From JALYLC01 sp963743275 (GTDB taxonomy: Bacteria > Actinomycetota > Thermoleophilia > Gaiellales > JALYLC01), in contig CAVUPB010000009.1 of assembly GCA_963743275.1 (NCBI GenBank), positions 160,559 to 224,558 of the forward strand: a stretch of 64,000 bases of DNA. The letters run 5' to 3'. Position numbers and translations under genes: made by a program. Below, piece after piece: positions 48,896 through 56,548 of this stretch; positions within the stretch are counted from its first letter, which is position 1; every line of letters begins with the position of its first letter. The notes beneath the pieces were generated by a model that did no database searches, had not been told where the DNA came from, and saw nothing but the letters and a program-made list of their open reading frames with translations.

Positions 48896-49449
48896 CCACG
48901 CATGCCTTCACCCTGGTCGTCGCCGGTCCTGACCTGCAGGAGCCGAGCCGATTGGACGCGCTGTTCGAGGCGGGCTGTGACGATGCAACCTTCGGTCGCC
49001 AGTCGGGACTCCAGATTGCAGAATTCGATCGAGAGGCGGAGAGCCTTGCCGATGCCGTCCGGAGCGCCGTGGTCGCGATCGAGAAGACGGTCGAGGGCGC
49101 GCGTGTTTTCGCCGTGCAGCCCAGCGAATTCGTGACACAGGCGGCGATCGCCGAGCGGATCGGCCGAACGCGCGAAAGCGTGCGCCTTCTCATCGAAGGC
49201 CGCAGGGGGCCAGGCAATTTTCCGGCGCCGCTCGCGGTGCTGGCCGATACCCGTCCGGTCTACGCGTGGACGCTGGTCGTCCGCTGGCTCGCCGAGTACG
49301 ACAGGACGATTCCGCGAGATGCCGTGGAGTCGGCAGATGTTCTCGCAGCCATGAACGACGCGCTGTCAGCCGCAGCGAGCGACGAGGCGAGCAAGCGGCG
49401 CCGCGCATTGGCGAGGAGATTCCGGCACGAGATCCACTCGCAGACGTAG
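48892..49449 (+). CDS. Helix-turn-helix partner protein (possible antitoxin)
   Basis: A 185-residue protein. The N-terminal 75 residues (HAFTLVVAGPDLQEPSRLDA, EAGCDDATFGRQSGLQIAEF) form an alpha/beta domain I do not recognise. Next comes a helix-turn-helix, VTQAAIAERIGRTRESVRLL, with the following GRRGPGNFPAP turn typical of MerR/excisionase-like DNA binding. The C-terminal 60 residues are helical and charged. It overlaps the HicA-like gene. By position it would be the antitoxin and autorepressor of the pair, although HicB antitoxins have a different fold. Confidence 0.65.
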   Translation: MTTHAFTLVVAGPDLQEPSRLDALFEAGCDDATFGRQSGLQIAEFDREAESLADAVRSAVVAIEKTVEGARVFAVQPSEFVTQAAIAERIGRTRESVRLLIEGRRGPGNFPAPLAVLADTRPVYAWTLVVRWLAEYDRTIPRDAVESADVLAAMNDALSAAASDEASKRRRALARRFRHEIHSQT

Positions 49450-49457
49450 CCGCCGGC

Positions 49458-50414
49458 TCAGGCGAACCAGTCGCGCGGCGGCGCGGCGACCGTGCCGATG
49501 CGGTCGCGCCAGGGGCGGCCGCTCTGCGCGATGTCGCGCAGCGAGTGCAGGAGCGGCACGCCGACGCGCCGCAGCCAGGTCTCGGTCTCGTCGTCGTCGC
49601 CGATCACGCCCGTCCAGAGCGTGCGGCCGGCGATGAAGCCCGAGGCGCCTGCGCGGCAGGCGATGCGGAGGTCGCGCGTGAACACCTCGGGCGAGCCGCC
49701 GCCGCCCAGCAGCACCCACGGCGTCGGGCCGCAGGCCACGTCGAGCTGCTTGCACCAGTCGGACTCGTCGCCGCGGTCGTCGCGCGGGAACTGCACCTTG
49801 AGGATGTCGGGCCCGAGCGCCTGCAGGCGCGTCGCGGCCGCGACGACGAGCGCGGGGAATGCCGCGGCGAACGCCTCCGGCGCCTCCTCCGGCAGGGCGT
49901 AGACGATCGGCTCGAGGATCAGGGGCAGCCCCTCGGCGTGGCAGCCGGCGACGGCCTCGCGCACGACCTCGTCCTGCCGCGACGCCGAGGCCTCGTGATC
50001 GGGCCGGTAGGGCAGGAGCAGCTTGCAGCCGGCCGCTCCGAGCGTGCGGGCGAGTGCGGGCGAGAACCCCGGCAGGAAGGACGTGACCCGGCCGGCGGCG
50101 ACATCCTCGTAGCCCTGCGCCTCGAGCGGCACGACGATGCCGCAGGGCCCCGCGGCGCCCTGCGCGATGGCCGGTGCGCCGAGCTCGACGTCGATCAGGA
50201 GGCCCGTCGCATGCGGCGCGAGCGCGCGCGCGATCGTCGTCTTGAGCTCGGCGATCCGCTCGGGAGACGGCGCCGGGTAGCCCGCCGCCTCGAACGCGAC
50301 GCCGAGCGAATCGCGGTGGTCGATCGCCGCGAGCGCGAAGATCCCGCGCGTGTCGCTGAGCGTGTCGAGGCCGCGCAGGCGCCCGAGGCTGCCGGCTGTC
50401 TCGCGGGCGGTCAT
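49458..50414 (-). CDS. LacD-like class I aldolase
   Basis: A 318-residue TIM-barrel aldolase related to tagatose-1,6-bisphosphate aldolase. AAIDHRDSLGVAFEA near residue 30, LIDVELGAPAI, CKLLLPYRPDHEASASRQ (Schiff-base lysine region), LEPIVYALP and DILKVQFPRD are the landmarks. The phosphate-site end is WVLLGGGGSPEVFTRDL and GASGFIAGRTLW. It could cleave 2-deoxy-5-keto-gluconate-6-phosphate, the IolJ step missing from the iol cluster 3 kb away; that link is inference. Confidence 0.78.
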   Translation of the reverse strand: MTARETAGSLGRLRGLDTLSDTRGIFALAAIDHRDSLGVAFEAAGYPAPSPERIAELKTTIARALAPHATGLLIDVELGAPAIAQGAAGPCGIVVPLEAQGYEDVAAGRVTSFLPGFSPALARTLGAAGCKLLLPYRPDHEASASRQDEVVREAVAGCHAEGLPLILEPIVYALPEEAPEAFAAAFPALVVAAATRLQALGPDILKVQFPRDDRGDESDWCKQLDVACGPTPWVLLGGGGSPEVFTRDLRIACRAGASGFIAGRTLWTGVIGDDDETETWLRRVGVPLLHSLRDIAQSGRPWRDRIGTVAAPPRDWFA

Positions 50415-50472
50415 GATCGTCTGCGCTCTTCCATCGGCCGCCCATCGTAACCCGACGGCCCGCGCGCCACGG

Positions 50473-50916
50473 CTAGTTGCCGGGCCGGTCGCCCGGTGGC
50501 TGTGCGAGATGCTGCGAGAGCGCCTGCGTCAGCTCGAGCGTCTGGGTCTGCAGGCCGTGGATCTGCTGCGAGAGGTCGTGGATCCGCTGCGTGAGGTCGA
50601 GCAGGTGCTGGTTCTGGTCGTCTTCCTTCTGGATGATCTCCCACTCGTGCTGGCTGAGGACTTCGCGCTTCGCGTCGGCACGGTTCTGCGAGATCATCAC
50701 GAACGTCGAGAGGAAGATCGCCTCGAGCGAGACGATCATCGTCAGCAGCCCGAACGGGTAGCTCTCGACCCGGAGGGCGATCCAGATCGCGAACCAGGCG
50801 ATGTGGACGTAGACGAAGATCATCGAGCCCGCGAAGGCGGTGATCCCGTCGGCCACGCGGTTCTGCAGGCTCTGCGCGCGCTGCTCGGCGTACTTCGTCA
50901 GGGCGGGATGTGGCAT
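50473..50916 (-). CDS. DUF1003 membrane protein, second copy
   Basis: A 147-residue DUF1003 protein. Two helices (GSMIFVYVHIAWFAIWIAL and FGLLTMIVSLEAIFLSTFVM) precede the conserved MISQNRADAKREVLSQHEWE motif and a coiled-coil-like tail rich in Gln and Leu heptads (LDLTQRIHDLSQQIHGLQTQ). The ATG at 50916 matches the usual start of the family. The coiled coil suggests oligomerisation. Confidence 0.87.
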   Translation of the reverse strand: MPHPALTKYAEQRAQSLQNRVADGITAFAGSMIFVYVHIAWFAIWIALRVESYPFGLLTMIVSLEAIFLSTFVMISQNRADAKREVLSQHEWEIIQKEDDQNQHLLDLTQRIHDLSQQIHGLQTQTLELTQALSQHLAQPPGDRPGN

Positions 50917-51021
50917 ACGGCGCAGGGTAGTAGGGGTGCGTCTCGGCAGACCCGTGGCGCCTGGCGCCTCCTCGAGCCTCACACGGAGCCACGCTCGAGC
51001 CGATGAGATCCGCGCCTCGGT

Positions 51022-51044
51022 GCGGTCATGACGAGAATGACCGC
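51022..51044. promoter_or_regulatory. Inverted repeat GCGGTCAT-N7-ATGACCGC
   Basis: A perfect 8-bp inverted repeat with a 7-bp spacer lies 22 bp before the RibD-like gene. It has the size of a dimeric repressor site. No adjacent regulator gene is evident. Confidence 0.5.
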
Positions 51045-51065
51045 GAGGAGAGAAAGGACGAGCCC

Positions 51066-51695
51066 ATGAAGCTGACGACCATGACGCAGGTCACCGTCGA
51101 TGGGGTGATGCAGGGCAACGGCGGCGCGTCGGATGAGGACCGCAGGAACGGATTCGAGCGCGGCGGTTGGGCGATGGGGGTGGGCGACGACGAGACCATG
51201 GCGTTCATCAGCCAGACCTACCGGCGCGCCGACGCGTTCCTGTTCGGCCGGCGGACCTACGAGCTCTTCGCCGGCTACTGGGGCGCGGAGGAGCGGGCTC
51301 GCGCCGCGGCGGAGGATCCGGGCAACCACCCGATCGCAGCTGCCTTGAACACGAAGCCCAAGTACCTCGCATCGAGCACGCTCAGCGAACCGCGCTGGGC
51401 GAACACGACCGTCCTCTCGGGTGACCTCGCGGCTGCCATCGGCGAGCTGAAGGCCACGCCGAGGGGTGAGCTGCAGGTGCACGGCAGCGGTGCCCTGATC
51501 CGCTGGCTGCTCGCAAACGGCCTCGTCGACGAGATCAACCTGCTCATCGTCCCCGTCGTCCTCGGCCAGGGCATGCGGCTATTCCCCGACGCCGGCCCGG
51601 ACATCGCGCTCGACCTCGTCGACTCGCGAGCCGACTCGAAGGGCGTGACGATCCAGGTCTACCGGCCCAACGGGCGCCCGCAGTACGCCGACTGA
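51066..51695 (+). CDS. Dihydrofolate reductase/RibD C-terminal domain protein
   Basis: A 209-residue protein of the RibD C-terminal/DHFR-like family. It contains MKLTTMTQVTVDGVMQGNGG, the NADPH-site motif FLFGRRTYELFAGYW, KYLASSTLSEPRW, and the C-terminal VHGSGALIRWLLANGLVDEI and VVLGQGMRLFP. These motifs match the many stand-alone reductase-like proteins of actinobacteria, whose substrate is usually unknown. The ATG follows an AAAGGA site. A palindromic operator-like repeat lies just upstream. Confidence 0.88.
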   Translation: MKLTTMTQVTVDGVMQGNGGASDEDRRNGFERGGWAMGVGDDETMAFISQTYRRADAFLFGRRTYELFAGYWGAEERARAAAEDPGNHPIAAALNTKPKYLASSTLSEPRWANTTVLSGDLAAAIGELKATPRGELQVHGSGALIRWLLANGLVDEINLLIVPVVLGQGMRLFPDAGPDIALDLVDSRADSKGVTIQVYRPNGRPQYAD

Positions 51696-51849
51696 AGCAC
51701 GTGACACAGGTGCCGCAGTCGGTGAGGGTCGATCATGGGCGGGTGCGGGCCGCAGCGTGGACAGCCGGCGCCTTCGAGCCCCCGACCACGAACGCGACTC
51801 CTGAATTCGGTTCTCGGGCGTGCGCAGGCGCAGAGGTTCTGCTTGTAAT

Positions 51850-51871
51850 GGGAATGAGTATCGATTAAATT
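51850..51871 (+). promoter_or_regulatory. Fur/Zur-like box overlapping the TAAATT -10 of the metal ABC operon
   Basis: GGGAATGAGTATC (51850-51862) matches 10 of 13 positions of the Fur-type core GATAATGATTATC. TAAATT (51866-51871) follows, 6 bases before GTG 51878. Binding of a Fur-family repressor here would block the operon. A similar box lies at the Fur-family gene's own promoter. Confidence 0.55.
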
Positions 51872-51877
51872 CTGCCC

Positions 51878-53635
51878 GTGCTCGACCCCTTCCAGCTCGA
51901 GTTCGTCCAGCGCGGGGTGCTCGAGGTGCTGCTGCTGTCGGGCGCGGCCGGCCTGCTCGGCACCTGGATCGTGATGCGCGGCCTCTCGTTCTACGCGCAC
52001 GCAGTGGGCACGGCGGCGTTCCCCGGCCTCGTGCTCGCCGACGGCCTCGGCTTCTCGGCTCCCCTCGGAGCCTTCGCGGCCGCGCTCGTCTTCGCGTTCG
52101 GCGTCGAGCGCCTGGCGCGGCGGCCGCGCGCGGGCTACGACAGCCTCACGGCCCTGGTCCTCGTCGCGGCGCTCGCGGGCGGGGTCGTGCTCGCGAGCGA
52201 CGTCTTCCAGTCGGGCGGCAATGTCGACTCGCTGCTGTTCGGCAGCCTGCTGCTCACGGGCACGCGCGATCTCGTGCTCGCCGGAATCGCCAGCGCCGCG
52301 GCGATCGCCGCCACGCTGGCGCTCGGCCCGCGCTGGCTCGCGCGCGGCTTCGACCCGGTCGCGGCTCGTTCGATGGGCCTGCGCTCGCAATGGCCCGACG
52401 CGCTCTTGCTCGTGCTGATCGCGTTCGCCGTGGTCGCCTCCCTGACGGCGATCGGCGCCCTGCTCGCGACCGCGCTGTTCGTCGTGCCGGCGGCGACCAT
52501 GCGGCTGTGGACGGGGCGACTCGCCGTCTGGCAGGGCGGCGCGGTCGCGCTGGCCGCCGCGCAGGGCATCGCCGGACTCTGGCTCTCGGTCGAGCTGAAC
52601 ACGCCGCCCGGGCCGACCGTCGCCGTGCTGGGCGGCGCGCTCTTCGCGCTGTCGCTCGCACGCGAGCCGATCGCGGCCGTCGTGCGCGGGCGCGCCGCGC
52701 TCGCCGGGACGGCCATCCTGCTCGCGCTCGCCCTGACGGCCTGCGGCGGCGGCGCGGCGCCGAAGAGCTCCGGCCCCGACGTCGTCGCGACCACGACGCA
52801 GATCGGCGACTGGGCGCGGGCAGTGGCCGGCGATGCGGCGAACGTGCACCAGATCCTCCGTCCCAACACGGATCCGCACGAGTACGAGCCGCGCCCCGCC
52901 GACGTGGAGGCCGTCGCGGGCGCGAAGCTCGTGCTCGAGAACGGCGATGGCCTCGACGCCTGGATGGGCACCGTGCTCTCGAACGCGGGCGGCTCGCCCG
53001 TCGTCGTCGACCTCGGCGCGAAGGTGCCGGTGCGGCTGCCGGGCGAGAGCTCCGGCTCGGAGGCGTCGCGCTACGACCCGCACTGGTGGCACGACCCGCG
53101 CAACGCCGAGGCCGCCGTCGGGGCGATTCGCTCGGCGCTCGCCGCCGCCGACCCGGGGGCCGCGGCGACCTACCGGGCGAACGCGAGCGCCTATCTGCGG
53201 CGCCTGCGCGCGCTCGACGCCGGCATTCGCGCCTGCATGGCGAGCGTGCCCGCGGCGCAGCGCAGGCTCGTCTCCGACCACGACGCGTTCGGCTACTTCG
53301 CGCACCGCTACGGCATCGCCGTCGTCGGCGCCGTGATCCCGTCGCAGACGACCCAGGCGCAGGCCTCCGCCGGCGACATCGCGGCGCTCGTGCGCCTCGT
53401 GCGCCGCGAGGGCGTGCGCGCGATCTTCCCCGAGCATGCTCTCAGCCCGAAGCTGGCCGAGCAGATCGCCCGCGAGACGGGCGCGCGCGCCGGCGCGGAG
53501 CTCTACGGCGACTCGCTCGGCGCGAGCGACTCGCGCGGCGCGACGTACCTCGCCATGGAGCAGGCGAATGCCGATGCCATGACGCGCGGCTTCACGGGCG
53601 GCGCCCGCGGCTGCCGCATCGAGGGCCTCGCGTGA
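51878..53635 (+). CDS. Metal ABC transporter: permease fused to ZnuA-like binding protein
   Basis: A 585-residue fusion read in one frame. Residues 1-270 are an ABC-3 family metal permease (GTWIVMRGLSFYAHAVGTAA, PGLVLADGLGFSAPLGA, GALLATALFVVPAATMRLWT). A last hydrophobic segment, GTAILLALALTACGGG, has a lipobox (LTAC) and leads into a cluster A-I binding protein (from about residue 300). Metal-ligand positions are NTDPHEYEP, DPHWWHDPRNAE, SDHDAFGYFAHRYG and the aspartate of YGDSLG. Either the binding protein stays tethered to the permease or signal peptidase II cuts at the lipobox to release a lipoprotein. The GTG start is leaderless behind a Fur-like box. Confidence 0.87.
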   Translation: MLDPFQLEFVQRGVLEVLLLSGAAGLLGTWIVMRGLSFYAHAVGTAAFPGLVLADGLGFSAPLGAFAAALVFAFGVERLARRPRAGYDSLTALVLVAALAGGVVLASDVFQSGGNVDSLLFGSLLLTGTRDLVLAGIASAAAIAATLALGPRWLARGFDPVAARSMGLRSQWPDALLLVLIAFAVVASLTAIGALLATALFVVPAATMRLWTGRLAVWQGGAVALAAAQGIAGLWLSVELNTPPGPTVAVLGGALFALSLAREPIAAVVRGRAALAGTAILLALALTACGGGAAPKSSGPDVVATTTQIGDWARAVAGDAANVHQILRPNTDPHEYEPRPADVEAVAGAKLVLENGDGLDAWMGTVLSNAGGSPVVVDLGAKVPVRLPGESSGSEASRYDPHWWHDPRNAEAAVGAIRSALAAADPGAAATYRANASAYLRRLRALDAGIRACMASVPAAQRRLVSDHDAFGYFAHRYGIAVVGAVIPSQTTQAQASAGDIAALVRLVRREGVRAIFPEHALSPKLAEQIARETGARAGAELYGDSLGASDSRGATYLAMEQANADAMTRGFTGGARGCRIEGLA

Positions 53636-54390
53636 GGCTCGTCGCCGCCGAGGGGCTCGCCGTCGGCTACGGCGGGCGGCCCGTGCTGGAGGGTCTCGAG
53701 TTCAGCGTCGAGCCCGGCCAGCGGCTCGGCGTCCTCGGCCCGAACGGCGGCGGCAAGTCGACGCTCCTGCGCGCGCTGCTCGGCGAGCTGCCGCCGCTCG
53801 CGGGCCGGCTCGAGCTGTCGGCGCGCTGCAGCGTCGTGCCGCAGACCGAGCGCTCGCGTCTCGACTACCCGGTCACGGCGCTCGACGTGGCGGTCATGGG
53901 CTCGGTCGCGCAGCTCCCGTGGTGGCGCCGCCCGGGACGCCACGAGCGCAGGCGTGCGCTCGAGGCGCTCGCGGAGGTGCGCCTCGCGGAGCTCGCGGGG
54001 CGCTCGTTCGGCGAGCTCTCGGGCGGCCAGCGCCAGCGCGTGCTGGTGGCGCGCGCGCTCGTCCAGGATGCCGCCCTCGTGCTGCTCGACGAGCCGTTCA
54101 CGGGCGTCGACTCCGCCAGCGCCGAGGTGCTCGCAGCGCTCATCGACCGCCTCGCGGGCGAGGGCCGCGGCGTGCTCGTCGCGACGCACGACGTCGACCA
54201 GGCGCGCGGCTTCGACCGCGTGCTCTGCCTCAACGGCCGCCAGGTCGCGTTCGGGCCGCCGAGCGTGCTGACCCTCCCCGTGCTCGAGGCGACGTACGGC
54301 GGCGAGATCGTCGAGGTCGGCGACAGCGACCACCCTGGGCGCGGGATCCTGCCGGCACACCACCACGACCACGGCGACGGGCATGACTGA
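53632..54390 (+). CDS. Metal ABC transporter ATP-binding protein (ZnuC/MntA type)
   Basis: A 252-residue ATPase. Walker A is GPNGGGKSTLLRALLG, the Q-loop is SVVPQTERS, the signature is LSGGQRQRVLVARAL, and Walker B is LVLLDEPFTGVDS with the H-loop VATHDVDQA. The C-terminus is histidine-rich (HHHDHGDGHD), which may buffer zinc. The GTG start overlaps the preceding stop, and the next permease start overlaps this gene's end by 8 bases. Confidence 0.93.
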   Translation: MRLVAAEGLAVGYGGRPVLEGLEFSVEPGQRLGVLGPNGGGKSTLLRALLGELPPLAGRLELSARCSVVPQTERSRLDYPVTALDVAVMGSVAQLPWWRRPGRHERRRALEALAEVRLAELAGRSFGELSGGQRQRVLVARALVQDAALVLLDEPFTGVDSASAEVLAALIDRLAGEGRGVLVATHDVDQARGFDRVLCLNGRQVAFGPPSVLTLPVLEATYGGEIVEVGDSDHPGRGILPAHHHDHGDGHD

Positions 54391-55207
54391 CGCGTGGAAC
54401 TGGCTGAGCGAGCCGTGGACGCAGGCCTTCATGCAGCATGCGTTCCTCGAGGTCGCGCTCGTCGGCCTCGTGGGCGGCTGGCTCGGCTGCTGGGTGCTGC
54501 TCTACGGCGTCTCCTACAGCGCCGAGAGCCTGTCGCACGGCATGTTCCCGGGGCTCGTCGGCGCCTCGCTGCTCGGGCTGCCGCTGGTCGCCGGCGGTGC
54601 CGTCGGCGCGGGCGCGGCCGCGAGCGGCATCGCGAGCCTCGGCAGCCGCCGGGGGATCGACCGCGACACGTCCGTCGGCGTCGTGATCACGTCGGCGTTC
54701 GGCCTCGGCGCGCTGCTCGCGCTCATGCCCGACTCGCCGCCGGGCATCCAGGAGCTGCTGTTCGGCGACGTGCTGGCGGTGTCGAGGCAGGATCTGGTCG
54801 TGACGGCGCTCATCGCCCTGCCGCTGCTGGCGCTCCTGTGGGTGCTGCACGAGCGCCTGCTGGCCGTGGGCTTCGACCGCTCGTCGGCGCGCGCGATCGG
54901 CATCGCGCCGCGCCCGGTCGAGCTGGCAGTGATGCTGCTCGTGGCCGCGGCCGTCGTCGTCGGCGTGCAGGCGCTCGGCAGCCTGCTCGTCGTCGCCGTC
55001 CTCGTCGCTCCTGCGGCCTGCGCGCGCCTGCTCGCGCACCGCGTCGGGCCGATGCTGTGGGCCGGCATCGCCGTCGCGATCGCGGGCGGCGTCGCCGGCC
55101 TCTACCTGTCGTACTACGCGGGCACCGCGGCCGGCGCCTCGATCGCGCTCTGCCTCGTCGGCGCCTATCTCGCCGCGCTGGCGGTCGACGTCGTGCGCCC
55201 CCGCTGA
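54383..55207 (+). CDS. Metal ABC transporter permease (ZnuB/MntB type)
   Basis: A 274-residue ABC-3 family permease with about eight helices: FLEVALVGLVGGWLGCWVLL, SYSAESLSHGMFPGLVGASL, and SLLVVAVLVAPAACARLLA. The motif SLSHGMFPGLVGA is conserved in zinc and manganese permeases. It would pair with the permease half of the fusion protein, giving a heterodimeric membrane channel. The operon ends here, followed by a palindromic repeat and the convergent Fur-family gene. Confidence 0.92.
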   Translation: MTDAWNWLSEPWTQAFMQHAFLEVALVGLVGGWLGCWVLLYGVSYSAESLSHGMFPGLVGASLLGLPLVAGGAVGAGAAASGIASLGSRRGIDRDTSVGVVITSAFGLGALLALMPDSPPGIQELLFGDVLAVSRQDLVVTALIALPLLALLWVLHERLLAVGFDRSSARAIGIAPRPVELAVMLLVAAAVVVGVQALGSLLVVAVLVAPAACARLLAHRVGPMLWAGIAVAIAGGVAGLYLSYYAGTAAGASIALCLVGAYLAALAVDVVRPR

Positions 55208-55221
55208 GAGCGCAGCTGCGA

Positions 55222-55254
55222 CCGCAACGTTGGGGTCTGACCCCAACTTTGCGG
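55222..55254. repeat. Near-perfect palindrome with GGGGTCTGACCCC core, copy 2
   Basis: CCGCAACGTTGGGGTC, one T, and GACCCCAACTTTGCGG pair at 15 of 16 positions. The core is identical to the copy at 2408-2440 while the flanks differ. It lies between two convergent genes and could also serve as a terminator here. Confidence 0.75.
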
Positions 55255-55268
55255 CCCCGGCGGTCGTC

Positions 55269-55709
55269 CTAGCGGCAGTTCGGGCAGGTGCCGCGCAGCA
55301 CGACGTCGTGCTCGTCGATCGCGAAGTCGAGCCGTTGCGAGAGCGTCGCGATCGCCTGCTCCAGGCCATCGTCGGCGAACTGCGCCACGCGCCCGCAGTG
55401 GTTGCAGACCACGTGGTGATGGTGCTCGCCGCCCGGGTGCGCGGCCTCGTAGCGCGCGGTGCCGTCGCCGACGTCGAGGCGGTGAACGAGGCCGAGGCGG
55501 TCGAGCACCTCGAGCGCGCGGTAGACGCTCGCGATGCCCACGCGGGCGTCGTCGGCGCGCAGCTCGTCGGCGATGTCCTGGGCGGTCGCGCAGCAGTCCT
55601 GCCGGGCCAGCGCGTCGACCACGCGGCCGCGGGCGGCGCCGGCGCGGAAGCCCTCGCGCTCGAGCGTCGCGTGCGCATGGGCGCGCCAGCCGTGGTCGTG
55701 CGTGCTCAC
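55269..55709 (-). CDS. zur: Fur-family metalloregulator, probably Zur
   Basis: A 146-residue Fur-family repressor. The winged helix is TAQDIADELRADDARVGIAS followed by VYRALEVLDRLGLVH. The metal-sensing site is GEHHHHVVCNHCGRVAQFAD. Two CxxC pairs (CNHC and CPNC at the very end) form the structural zinc site. Location next to a ZnuABC-type operon, and Fur-type boxes before both, argue for zinc sensing (Zur) rather than iron. The GTG start lies 6 bases after a TACCAT box, again leaderless. Confidence 0.88.
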   Translation of the reverse strand: MSTHDHGWRAHAHATLEREGFRAGAARGRVVDALARQDCCATAQDIADELRADDARVGIASVYRALEVLDRLGLVHRLDVGDGTARYEAAHPGGEHHHHVVCNHCGRVAQFADDGLEQAIATLSQRLDFAIDEHDVVLRGTCPNCR

Positions 55710-55715
55710 GTCTCG

Positions 55716-55737
55716 ATGGTAGCCGAGACTCACTATC
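55716..55737 (-). promoter_or_regulatory. TACCAT -10 box and Fur/Zur-like box of the regulator gene
   Basis: On the minus strand GATAGTGAGTCTC (55737-55725) matches 10 of 13 bases of GATAATGATTATC and sits 3 bp upstream of TACCAT (55721-55716). The GTG start follows 6 bases later. This suggests autoregulation. Confidence 0.5.
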
Positions 55738-55747
55738 GCTTGGCTTC

Positions 55748-56548
55748 TCAGCCCCTGCGGTAGCGCCACGTCGCGAGCGGCGCGAACACGAGCAGCATCC
55801 CGCCGATCCAGAGCAGGGCGACGACGACATCGCGGGTCGACGCCGTGCCGAGCGAGAGCCCGCGCACCGCGTTGGCGACCTTCGTGATGGGCTGGTGCTG
55901 GGCGAACGCGCGGAGCCACGAGGGCATCGTCTGCGGAGAGACGAAGATCGAGCTCGCGAAGACGAGCGGGAAGAGCGGCACGAAGCCCGCCACCTGCGCG
56001 GTCTCGGGGTCGCGCACGAGCAACCCGACGAGCGCGAAGAACCACGAGAACGCATACCCGAAGAGCAGCGCGATGCCCATCGCCCCGATGGCCTCGAGCA
56101 GGCCGCCCTGGAAGCGGAAGTCGACGGCGTACCCCACCGCGACCATGAGCATGATCACGAAGAGGTTGCGCACGCCGTCCGCCGCGGTGCGGCCGGCGAG
56201 CACGGCCGAGCGCGCCATCGGCAGCGAGCGGAAGCGGTCGATCATGCCGCCCTTGAGGTCGTAGGCCAGCGCGACCGCGGCCGTCGTGGAGCCGAACACG
56301 ACCGTCTGCACGAACACGCCGGGCAGCAGGAAGCTCGCGTAGCTCTTCGTGGGCACGTTGATCGCGCCGCCGAAGACGTAGCGGAAGAGCAGCACGAACA
56401 TGACCGGCTGGATCGTCGAGAAGACGAGCAGCTGGGGCGTGCGGATGATCGTGAGCAGATTGCGGCGCGCGATCACGATGGCGTCGCTGAAGACGGCCGA
56501 CGGCGGCAGGTGCGCCGGCGGCAGGGAGTGGCGGTCGCCGGGGCTCAC
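55748..56548 (-). CDS. ABC-2 type exporter permease (DrrB-like)
   Basis: A 266-residue membrane subunit of an ABC-2 exporter. IARRNLLTIIRTPQLLVFST, GVFVQTVVFGSTTAAVALAY and DRFRSLPMARSAVLAGRTAA are typical of the DrrB family, and the C-terminal ASSIFVSPQTMPSWLRAFAQ followed by HQPITKVANAVR is its signature. The GTG start overlaps the ATPase stop. The pair would export a drug or lipid-like compound. Substrate unknown. Confidence 0.92.
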   Translation of the reverse strand: MSPGDRHSLPPAHLPPSAVFSDAIVIARRNLLTIIRTPQLLVFSTIQPVMFVLLFRYVFGGAINVPTKSYASFLLPGVFVQTVVFGSTTAAVALAYDLKGGMIDRFRSLPMARSAVLAGRTAADGVRNLFVIMLMVAVGYAVDFRFQGGLLEAIGAMGIALLFGYAFSWFFALVGLLVRDPETAQVAGFVPLFPLVFASSIFVSPQTMPSWLRAFAQHQPITKVANAVRGLSLGTASTRDVVVALLWIGGMLLVFAPLATWRYRRG

